A stretch of DNA of 6,524 nucleotides from Actinomycetota bacterium (GTDB lineage Bacteria > Actinomycetota > Acidimicrobiia > Spongiisociales > UBA5794). Below, piece by piece: positions 1 to 5,518 of this stretch (the first letter of the stretch is position 1; every line of letters starts with the position of its first letter). The stretch covers positions 1 through 6,524 of the forward strand of contig QMQC01000110.1 of NCBI GenBank assembly GCA_003648875.1, read 5' to 3'. The notes beneath the pieces were generated by a model. That model ran no database searches and was not told where the DNA came from. It saw only the letters and a list, made by a program, of their open reading frames with translations. The position numbers were made by a program, and so were the translations under genes.

Positions 1-1424
1 AGCTCTTGTTACGAGCAGCAGCGCTCCTGCAGGGAACAGCCGCTGCCGAACACAGCCTCGACATGCTGGTTCGCCAGCTCACCGCTATGGCCCAGGGGGG
101 AATCTACGACCACCTCCTCGGAGGAATCGCTCGATACTCGGTTGATGAACAGTGGCTCGTTCCTCACTTCGAGAAGATGCTCTATGACAACGCCCAGCTG
201 GCAAGGGTCTACCTCCGCGCCTGGCAGCTGACAGATGTCGACCTGTTCAAGGAGATCGCGATCGAAGTACTCGACTACCTCGATACCGTCATGGCAGACG
301 ACCACGGAGGACTTCACTCGGCTGAAGATGCGGACTCTGAGGGAGTGGAAGGGAGGTTCGCTGTCTGGTCGTGGGACGAACTCGGGTCAGTGCTCGGCGA
401 TGACCGAGACCTGGCCGCAGCGATCTACGGCGCAACTCCCGAAGGGAACTTCGAGAATTCGAACAACCTCCATCGGTTCGTCGGTCTGGATGAAGTTTCA
501 GCAGCAACCGGCCTGGAGGTCGAAACGATCGAGGATCGGAAGCTTTCGATCGACGATCGCCTGCGCCTCGCGAGGGCAGAGCGCGTCCCGCCGAGCCGCG
601 ACGACAAGATCGTCACCGCATGGAATGCCCTTGCGATGCGCGCCTTTGCCGAAGCTGGCACCGTCCTCGAAGAGTCCCGCTATGTCGACCGTGCGGAGAA
701 GATCGCAAGATTCCTTCTCAACGAGGCCTCCCCCGGTGGACAGCTCGCTCGTTCCTGGAGGGGACGGCCGGGACATCCTGCGTTCGCAGATGACCATGCC
801 TCTCTCGCGATCGGGCTGTACACACTGTTCCAGGCAACGGGACACGAGGCCTGGTTCACAGCGGCCGAAAAGCACGTCGCGTACCTGCGAAGAGTGTTTT
901 CGGATCCGAGAGGCGGATTCTTCGGAACATCTGACAGCGCTGAACCGCTGATCGCACGCCCGAAGAACACCCAGGACAACCCGACACCGTCCGACAATGC
1001 CCTTGCGCTGGAGGCACTGTTGCTCCACGCTGCGTACACAGGGGATACCGATGCAATCGCTGAAGCTGAGGCAACGATGGAGGTGCTTGCGGGCGACGCC
1101 GTCCATCATCCAACATTCGGGGGCTACGGGCTGGCGATCTGGCTCACATATCTCGTTGGCATCAACGAAGTCGCGATCGTAGGAGCGGACGGGGAACGCG
1201 GCGCCATGGAACGAGTCATATGGGAGGGTTTCAGACCCGACATCGTTATCGCTTCGAGCGACGCCTCTGATTCGGTGGTTCCGTTGCTCGTCGGCAGGGC
1301 CGCGGGTAGCGCGGCGTCGACTCCCGGCCTGGCGTACGTCTGCAGACAGCTTGTGTGCGAGTTACCCGTCGATTCGGTTGAAGAGCTCAGGACAACGCTG
1401 CAGCTGGGGGCTGTGTCGGATTAG
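1..1424 (+). CDS. YyaL/SPATA20-like protein (DUF255 family), C-terminal part, 5'-partial
   Basis: The reading frame is open from the first bases (codon phase begins at base 3) to TAG at 1422-1424, so the TTG at base 6 is internal and the true start lies upstream. About 473 residues are visible. Family members are usually 600-700 residues, so the missing part should be the N-terminal thioredoxin-like DUF255 domain. What remains is the alpha-alpha barrel (six-hairpin glycosidase-like) domain. Family motifs, numbered from the TTG, include GGIYDHLLGG at 31-40 followed by WLVPHFEKMLYDN at 50-62, EDADSEG at 107-113, DDKIVTAWNALA at 199-210, DDHASL at 262-267, and NTQDNPTPSDNA at 321-332. The C-terminal AYVCRQLVCELPV (443-455) matches the conserved two-cysteine C-terminal signature. 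The molecular function of bacterial members is poorly established; a redox or carbohydrate-related role is only suggested by the folds. The gene converges on the small membrane-protein gene, with the stop codons overlapping. Confidence 0.93.
   Translation, partial: LLLRAAALLQGTAAAEHSLDMLVRQLTAMAQGGIYDHLLGGIARYSVDEQWLVPHFEKMLYDNAQLARVYLRAWQLTDVDLFKEIAIEVLDYLDTVMADDHGGLHSAEDADSEGVEGRFAVWSWDELGSVLGDDRDLAAAIYGATPEGNFENSNNLHRFVGLDEVSAATGLEVETIEDRKLSIDDRLRLARAERVPPSRDDKIVTAWNALAMRAFAEAGTVLEESRYVDRAEKIARFLLNEASPGGQLARSWRGRPGHPAFADDHASLAIGLYTLFQATGHEAWFTAAEKHVAYLRRVFSDPRGGFFGTSDSAEPLIARPKNTQDNPTPSDNALALEALLLHAAYTGDTDAIAEAEATMEVLAGDAVHHPTFGGYGLAIWLTYLVGINEVAIVGADGERGAMERVIWEGFRPDIVIASSDASDSVVPLLVGRAAGSAASTPGLAYVCRQLVCELPVDSVEELRTTLQLGAVSD
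526..559. repeat. Imperfect 34-bp inverted repeat inside the YyaL-like gene
   Basis: Two 17-base arms (526-542 and 543-559) meet at a central AAGCTT. Pairing outward gives 14 Watson-Crick pairs, one G-T and two mismatches, with four GATC and three CGATCG words inside. It lies in coding sequence (region around ETIEDRKLSIDDR), so it may only reflect Asp/Ile codons, but as mRNA it could form a strong hairpin. No function is assigned. Confidence 0.45.
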
Positions 1425-1696
1425 CGTCCAACGAACTCTGCGACGCGACTACTGAACATCGGTACCGACACCATCATAATGAGCAGAAGGCCTGCAACTG
1501 TTGCGAGGACGCCCGCGGCTCCCTGGCTCATCGCACCCTCAACGAGGGCATCATGACAGGTTGCGGTGAAGTTGCCCGCACGCTCGGAACCGCCAGAGCC
1601 CCATGTGACTGACCTGCACGAATCTGAGAGGAACACGCCAACGCCCGTGGCTACGAAGGTCATACCTCCGAGCGCTATCACAAGTCGCAGCAACAT
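1421..1696 (-). CDS. Small two-helix membrane protein with a Cys-containing loop (hypothetical)
   Basis: This 91-residue protein is not recognised as any named family. It opens with a hydrophobic segment (about residues 5-23, LLRLVIALGG onward), then a polar loop of some 33 residues rich in Gly/Ser with Cys27 and Cys47, a second hydrophobic segment (about 57-81) and a short tail with Arg84 and Arg91. By the positive-inside rule both ends should be cytoplasmic and the Cys pair exposed outside, where a disulfide is possible. I chose the ATG at 1696 because AGGGAG lies six bases upstream of it. An upstream in-frame ATG at 1732 would add 12 polar residues (MPGSPVTPRETS) but has only a weak site. 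The TAA overlaps the stop of the convergent YyaL-like gene by 4 bp, and the gene is divergent from the hydrolase. The clean hydropathy pattern and good ribosome site favour a real gene. Confidence 0.7.
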   Translation of the reverse strand: MLLRLVIALGGMTFVATGVGVFLSDSCRSVTWGSGGSERAGNFTATCHDALVEGAMSQGAAGVLATVAGLLLIMMVSVPMFSSRVAEFVGR

Positions 1697-1702
1697 GGAT
1701 GT

Positions 1703-1708
1703 CTCCCT
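1703..1708 (-). promoter_or_regulatory. Ribosome binding site deciding the start of the small membrane protein
   Basis: On the minus strand AGGGAG sits six bases before the ATG at 1696, a near-ideal Shine-Dalgarno. The alternative ATG at 1732 has only GACGGG nearby at poor quality, so the shorter 91-residue product is preferred. Confidence 0.6.
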
Positions 1709-1801
1709 GGGAGTGACGGGCGATCCTGGCATGTGCCCGTCGAGAACGCTGGAAGGGTACGTCGGGTCCTCGTCTATCGCCCCCAGACTCCCGTGGTCGG
1801 A

Positions 1802-1807
1802 TAGCGT
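1802..1807 (+). promoter_or_regulatory. Possible -10 element for a leaderless hydrolase transcript
   Basis: TAGCGT fits TANNNT and ends six bases before the ATG at 1814, about where transcription would begin on the A of the start codon. No convincing -35 hexamer is seen, so this is a weak proposal based mainly on the lack of a usable Shine-Dalgarno. Confidence 0.2.
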
Positions 1808-1813
1808 GGAAGC

Positions 1814-2824
1814 ATGCGCTCGATCATCCTGCTCATCCGCATCTGGATTGCGGCGAACCTCGCGATTGCGAAAGCGACCTTCCGGAGGATGCTTCTCGGA
1901 GCCACGCTGCCCACGTGGACATGGCGCACCGAATGGGCAGTTGCATCAGCGCGCCGGGTGATCGCTGTTGCGGCCGACCACAAGGAAGATCCATGGATAA
2001 ACGACATCGGACTCCGGTTCAAGACGCCTCTCCCGGCGTCGCTCAGGGGAGCTGTTGAGATATCGCCAGAGCTGCTGGGGCACAATCTTGGAGACCATTA
2101 CCAGCGTGTGGGCACAACACGGCGAGCCGCGATGATCCTGTACTTCCACGGTGGCGGGTACACATTCGGCAATCCGGGTACCCATCGCGAGCACATAGCT
2201 CGTCTTGTCGCACGTACCGGCACCGCCGCCACGGCGCCCAGGTACCGCCTCGCCCCGACACACAGATTCCCTGCAGCAGTTGATGACGCCATCGACTCGT
2301 ATCGGGCGCTTCTCACATACTGCAGTTCGTCTCGCGAGGTGATCGTTTCGGGGGATTCTGCCGGCGCGGGTCTCGCTGTTGCGATGGTTCACAGGGCACG
2401 AGCAGAGGGGCTCCCGCTCCCTGCCGGACTCATCCTGTTCTCGCCTTACGTTGACATCGATCACGACGCGTACACGATAAGGACGAACGCCTCGACCGAC
2501 TACTTGCCTGTGCGCGAGCTGTCAACGCCGAACGACTGGTATGCATCCCCCGAACATCGAACGGACCCTGAGGCCTCGCCGATTCGAGCCGACCTTTCAG
2601 GATTTCCACCAATGCTCGTCCTTGCTGGTGGCGCCGAGATGATGCTCGCCGACTCCTTGAGACTGTCAGAGAACGCCAAACGAGACGGCGTCGAATGCGA
2701 ACTCATCATCGAACCGGAGATGCCCCACGTATGGCCTGCCATGCTCCCGTGGGAACCGGCGTCCAAACGCGCACTCAAGGCCTGCGCCGAATGGATCCCG
2801 AGAACCGTGAACCGTGAACCGTAG
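1814..2824 (+). CDS. Alpha/beta hydrolase, HSL (GDSAG) esterase/lipase family
   Basis: This 336-residue protein is a complete member of the hormone-sensitive-lipase-like esterases, which hydrolyse carboxylic esters. HGGGY at 112-116 forms the oxyanion hole, PRYRLAPTHRFPAA at 142-155 is the conserved family block, and GDSAG at 180-184 carries the nucleophile Ser182. DPEASP at 251-256 is the conserved block before the acid, and His305 in EMPHVW is the expected histidine. At the usual acid position (the Asp of the DPL motif) the sequence reads GGAEMMLADS, so Glu275 appears to replace Asp. The first 50 or so residues form hydrophobic and basic helices that could act as a lid or membrane contact; no signal peptide cleavage site is evident. 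An in-frame TAG at 1802-1804 blocks longer starts. The GGAAG before the ATG is too close to be a good ribosome site, so translation may be leaderless. The natural substrate cannot be told from sequence. Confidence 0.92.
   Translation: MRSIILLIRIWIAANLAIAKATFRRMLLGATLPTWTWRTEWAVASARRVIAVAADHKEDPWINDIGLRFKTPLPASLRGAVEISPELLGHNLGDHYQRVGTTRRAAMILYFHGGGYTFGNPGTHREHIARLVARTGTAATAPRYRLAPTHRFPAAVDDAIDSYRALLTYCSSSREVIVSGDSAGAGLAVAMVHRARAEGLPLPAGLILFSPYVDIDHDAYTIRTNASTDYLPVRELSTPNDWYASPEHRTDPEASPIRADLSGFPPMLVLAGGAEMMLADSLRLSENAKRDGVECELIIEPEMPHVWPAMLPWEPASKRALKACAEWIPRTVNREP
2802..2822 (+). repeat. Three tandem copies of GAACCGT running into the hydrolase stop codon
   Basis: Perfect 7-base units at 2802-2808, 2809-2815 and 2816-2822. 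The unit is not a multiple of three, so each copy is read in a different frame (giving ...RTVNREP), and the T ending the last copy is the first base of the TAG stop. Gain or loss of one unit would shift the frame through the native stop and alter the C-terminus. Confidence 0.85.
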
Positions 2825-2834
2825 ACGGATTCTG

Positions 2835-2854
2835 GCCCTCTAATCCCAGAGGGC
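2835..2854. terminator. Hairpin shared by convergent hydrolase and helicase genes (candidate bidirectional terminator)
   Basis: GCCCTCT at 2835-2841 and AGAGGGC at 2848-2854 form a perfect 7-bp G+C-rich stem with a six-base loop. It lies 10 bases past the hydrolase stop and covers the last codons and the TAG (2840-2842) of the helicase. Neither side is followed by a T tract, so it is at best a U-less terminator of the kind proposed in high-GC Gram-positives. Its symmetry would serve both strands. Confidence 0.4.
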
Positions 2855-4894
2855 AGACAGCGCATCACCCACCGTGTCGCGACCGGATCCATCCCATGAG
2901 GCATCTGCGACCGCCTGTGACACACCGGTCGCTGACGCAATGAACTGCTCCAAGGCTGGGTCGAAGAATCGGCTTGGAAGGGCATAGGAGTGGCTGCCAT
3001 TCGACGAGTACCGGTGGTGGTAGAAGCGCTGGGGCACCGTCACAGCAAGGTGGTCCTTGGCTCTCGTCAACGCCACATACAGCAGTCTGCGCTCCTCTTC
3101 GAGGCCTCCGGGTTCGCTCAGCGCCATGTCCGATGGGATGTTGCCATCTGCCGCGTGGATCACCGTCACCGACCTCCACTCCCCTCCCTTCGCCGAGTGG
3201 ATCGTCGACAGGATGAGATAGTCGTCATCGAGATGCGGGGCGCCGGCAAGATCGGTGGTGCTGTTGGGGGGGTCAAGCGTGATCTCGGTCAGGAACCTCG
3301 AACGGTTCGAGTAGTCGGCGGCGAGCGATGCAAGATGCTCGATGTCGCCAAGGCGGGCCTTAGGGTCGTCATACGTCCGATCGAAGACCTCCCCGCAGAA
3401 GTCAGCAAGTCTGTCGATCTGTGTGGAGGGCCCTGGTTCCCTGCGACCATCACCACGGCAGTCAGTGAGGACATCGCGGAGCAGGCCGAGCACTTCTCTG
3501 GTCTCTGTTGTCACCGGAATGTCGTAGGTCAGGAAGGCATCGAGCGCGTCCGTCCCGGCCGAGGATCCGACTTCCTCGATGTGGGCGAGGATCTTCGCCG
3601 CGGTGGCGGGACCGACACCGGGGAGCATCAACAGCACTCTGTTCCATGCCAGTTCGTCCCTTGGATTGTCGAGGATTCGAAGCAACGACAGCAGATCCTT
3701 CACGTGCGCCGCTTCCAGGAACTTGAGACCACCGAACTTGACGAATGGGATGTTGCGTCTGGCAAGTTCGATCTCCAGGCCGCCTGAGTGGTGACCTGTG
3801 CGAAAGAGCACGGCCTGGTCGCGCAGGTCAATGCCCTGCTCGCGCAACTCGAGTACCCGATCACACACCCAGTCCGCCTGAGCGGCCTCGTCATAGCATG
3901 TGATCAATCCGGGAATCGGGCCGGCCGGTCGCTCGGTCCAGAGCTGCTTGTCGAAGGCAGTGTCTGATGCCCCGATCACCGCATTCGAGGATGCGAGGAT
4001 CTGGGGCGTTGATCGATAGTTCTGATCGAGCGTGACAACTGTTGCTTCCTCATACTCGTCTGGGAAGCCGAGAATGTTCTCAACACGTGCAGCCCTGAAG
4101 GAGTAGATCGACTGGGCGTCGTCGCCCACGACAGTCAGGTTCCCGGATAGCCCGCACATCGAGCGGAGGATGTCGGCCTGGACGAGATTGGTGTCCTGGT
4201 ACTCGTCAACGAGTAGGTGATCGAAGAGCCCTCGGACAGTCTGACCTGCATCTGACCGGAGCAGGGCCTGCCAGTAGAGCAACAGGTCGTCGTAGTCAAC
4301 AACGTTGTGCTCACGCTTGCGTGCGGTGTAGCCGACGAACAGAGTCTTGAGCTCTTCGATGTGGTCCTGACACCATGGGAAGCGCTGCACAAGTGTTTCG
4401 GACAACGGGGTCTGGGCGTTGGCGACCCGCGAGTAGATCGAAGCGATCGTCTCCTTGCGCGGGAACCTGGTCTTGGTCTTGCCAAACCCGTTCTCCGTGC
4501 GGAGGATCCCGAACAGGGACTCGGTATCGGCGCGGTCGATGACCGTAAAGCCTTCGACAAGACCGACCGCTCTACCGTACTGGCGCAATAGTCGGTTCGA
4601 GATCGAGTGGAAGGTCCCACCCCACACGCGCCCCGATGAGCGATCGTCGATCGACGCACCGGCTCGTTTGAGCATCTCGGCGGATGCACGCCTGGTGAAA
4701 GTGAGGAGAAGTATCCGATCTGGCTGTACGCCACGGTCGATGAGGTGTGCAACCCGAGAGGCAAGCGTCCTGGTCTTGCCCGATCCGGCGCCAGCGATGA
4801 CAAGCAGAGGCCCGTCACCGTGAAGAACCGCACGCCGCTGGTCGGAATTCAACCCTTCAAGATAGGCGGGAGCATCTGTTGTTATATCGAACAT
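2840..4894 (-). CDS. UvrD/PcrA/Rep-type superfamily 1 ATP-dependent DNA helicase
   Basis: The 684-residue protein carries the full SF1A helicase motif set. It has the Q motif LNSDQRRAV (15-23), Walker A AGAGSGKT (34-41), Ia LLTFTRRASAEM (63-74), GGTFHS (92-97), Walker B VDEYQDTN (229-236), III VVGDDAQSIYSFR (255-267), IV LDQNYRST (289-296), V LSTIHSAKGGEW (562-573) and VI RRLLYVALTRAKD (602-614). The block GGLKFLEAAHVKD (388-400) with LPGVGPATA (424-432) is typical of domain 2B of this group. These enzymes unwind DNA 3' to 5' and act in excision repair, replication restart and removal of bound proteins. Length suits UvrD/PcrA, but there is no obvious Tudor-like or HRDC tail, so assignment to UvrD1 or UvrD2 is left open. 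The ATG at 4894 has no Shine-Dalgarno and sits within a perfect LexA box, which suggests DNA-damage induction. It is convergent with the hydrolase (15 bp apart) and divergent from the sigma gene. Confidence 0.96.
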   Translation of the reverse strand: MFDITTDAPAYLEGLNSDQRRAVLHGDGPLLVIAGAGSGKTRTLASRVAHLIDRGVQPDRILLLTFTRRASAEMLKRAGASIDDRSSGRVWGGTFHSISNRLLRQYGRAVGLVEGFTVIDRADTESLFGILRTENGFGKTKTRFPRKETIASIYSRVANAQTPLSETLVQRFPWCQDHIEELKTLFVGYTARKREHNVVDYDDLLLYWQALLRSDAGQTVRGLFDHLLVDEYQDTNLVQADILRSMCGLSGNLTVVGDDAQSIYSFRAARVENILGFPDEYEEATVVTLDQNYRSTPQILASSNAVIGASDTAFDKQLWTERPAGPIPGLITCYDEAAQADWVCDRVLELREQGIDLRDQAVLFRTGHHSGGLEIELARRNIPFVKFGGLKFLEAAHVKDLLSLLRILDNPRDELAWNRVLLMLPGVGPATAAKILAHIEEVGSSAGTDALDAFLTYDIPVTTETREVLGLLRDVLTDCRGDGRREPGPSTQIDRLADFCGEVFDRTYDDPKARLGDIEHLASLAADYSNRSRFLTEITLDPPNSTTDLAGAPHLDDDYLILSTIHSAKGGEWRSVTVIHAADGNIPSDMALSEPGGLEEERRLLYVALTRAKDHLAVTVPQRFYHHRYSSNGSHSYALPSRFFDPALEQFIASATGVSQAVADASWDGSGRDTVGDALSALWD

Positions 4895-4902
4895 GTGTTC
4901 GA
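4887..4902. promoter_or_regulatory. LexA binding site (SOS box) overlapping the helicase start codon
   Basis: TCGAACATGTGTTCGA is a perfect palindrome of two 6-base arms around ATGT. It matches the mycobacterial SOS box TCGAAC-N4-GTTCGA and the Gram-positive LexA/DinR consensus CGAACRNRYGTTYG at every defined base. The helicase start codon (4892-4894, read from the minus strand) lies inside it, and the box touches the proposed -10 hexamer. LexA bound here would block transcription start directly. The divergent sigma-factor start is about 125 bp away, so control of that gene is less likely. Confidence 0.85.
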
Positions 4903-4907
4903 CACTA
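4902..4907 (-). promoter_or_regulatory. Probable -10 element of a leaderless helicase promoter
   Basis: On the minus strand TAGTGT (TANNNT) is followed by seven bases and then the ATG at 4894. That is the spacing expected if transcription starts at the A of the start codon, as is common in actinobacteria. No Shine-Dalgarno is present upstream, consistent with a leaderless message. The -35 region is not well conserved. Confidence 0.4.
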
Positions 4908-4959
4908 ACAGATGCGAGATACCAGAGTCTTGCATCCGAATTGTGGTTGAGTATCGGAA

Positions 4960-5003
4960 GGAAACACTGTCACCTTTGTCGTGTCCCGACCATCTATTAG
5001 GTT
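4960..5003 (+). promoter_or_regulatory. Candidate promoters for the sigma factor/propeller operon
   Basis: Two overlapping possibilities lie in the divergent intergenic stretch 4895-5026. One is housekeeping-like: TTGTCG at 4976-4981, 16 bases, then TAGGTT at 4998-5003. The other is ECF-like: GGAAAC at 4960-4965, 17 bases, then GTC at 4983-4985, which would allow autoregulation by the encoded sigma factor. Both are imperfect. The same stretch has an imperfect inverted repeat (4911-4918 with 4929-4936) of unknown meaning. Confidence 0.3.
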
Positions 5004-5026
5004 GAAACGATCGAAGTGTGAGGGCA

Positions 5027-5518
5027 ATGGAGCTGCTCAGCAGAACCGAGTCCGAAGAGTGGCAGATCGTCGATGAGATCTACCCGATACTCCGTCGCTT
5101 CGCTGCGATGGTTGCTCCATCCGATCTCGAGCCGGATGACTTGCTCCAAGAAGCACTGGTGGCGGTGCTGCGCAAGCGAAGGCTGAGTGAATTGGATCAT
5201 CCAGCCGCCTATCTGCGCAGGACGATCCTCAGCGTTGCAGGCGGACACAATCGCCGGATGGGTCGGCGCAGGTTGGCGCTGAGTCGATACGCGGTGTCAG
5301 CGAGTACCAGTGAGACACCTGACTATCCGTCGGATCTGACCGAGCTGGATCGGCTGTCGCCGCGGGAGCGCTCGGCGATCTATCTCCACGAGATCGAAGG
5401 CTATCGCTTCTCCGAGATCGCCTCGATGCTCGGCTGCTCAGAGGTGGCGGCCAAGAAGGCCGGGTCAAGGGCGCGTAAGCGACTTGCCGCGGCATTGATT
5501 GCGGAAGGGAACGTATGA
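5027..5518 (+). CDS. ECF-type RNA polymerase sigma factor (sigma-70 family)
   Basis: A small (163-residue) two-domain sigma factor that directs RNA polymerase to a specific promoter set. Counting from the ATG at 5027, the region 2 domain covers about residues 15-85, with DLEPDDLLQEALVAVL (33-48) as the core polymerase-binding helix and AAYLRRTI (60-67) leading into the basic tract NRRMGRRR (75-82), which lies where region 2.4 contacts the -10 element. Region 4 covers about 107-155, with LSPRERSAIYLHEIEGY (110-126) and the helix-turn-helix FSEIASMLGCSEVAAKKAGS (128-147). There is no region 3 and no C-terminal extension. A GTG at 5018 would add three residues; the ATG has GAGGG close by, and neither start has well-spaced ribosome signals. 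The stop TGA overlaps the downstream ATG (ATGA), so the membrane propeller protein is almost certainly its partner. The exact ECF group cannot be fixed by eye. Confidence 0.9.
   Translation: MELLSRTESEEWQIVDEIYPILRRFAAMVAPSDLEPDDLLQEALVAVLRKRRLSELDHPAAYLRRTILSVAGGHNRRMGRRRLALSRYAVSASTSETPDYPSDLTELDRLSPRERSAIYLHEIEGYRFSEIASMLGCSEVAAKKAGSRARKRLAAALIAEGNV
5503..5510 (+). promoter_or_regulatory. Ribosome binding site for the propeller protein within the sigma gene
   Basis: GGAAGGGA lies four bases before the ATG at 5515, inside the last codons of the sigma gene. It is the strongest ribosome site in this part of the window and confirms the ATGA-coupled start, which should keep the two products in a fixed ratio. 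Confidence 0.65.

Noticed and set aside
498..1109. Minus-strand open frame of 203 codons inside the YyaL-like gene
   Set aside because: Opposite to a clearly conserved coding region; the product is low-complexity and Cys/Arg-rich, with no recognisable domain.
1566..1961. Plus-strand open frame of 131 codons across the small membrane gene and hydrolase start
   Set aside because: Its Ser/Pro/Arg-rich sequence has no domain and overlaps two better-supported genes, the membrane protein having a good ribosome site and clean hydropathy.
3298..3310. Second SOS-box-like palindrome, TCGAAC-G-GTTCGA
   Set aside because: The arms match but the spacer is one base instead of the required four, and it lies deep inside the helicase coding sequence; likely chance.
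2990..3787. Plus-strand open frame of 265 codons antisense to the helicase
   Set aside because: It lies wholly inside the helicase gene, which has all SF1 motifs. The antisense product shows no domain, is Arg/Val/Gly-rich in the way expected of a shadow frame, and has no ribosome site.
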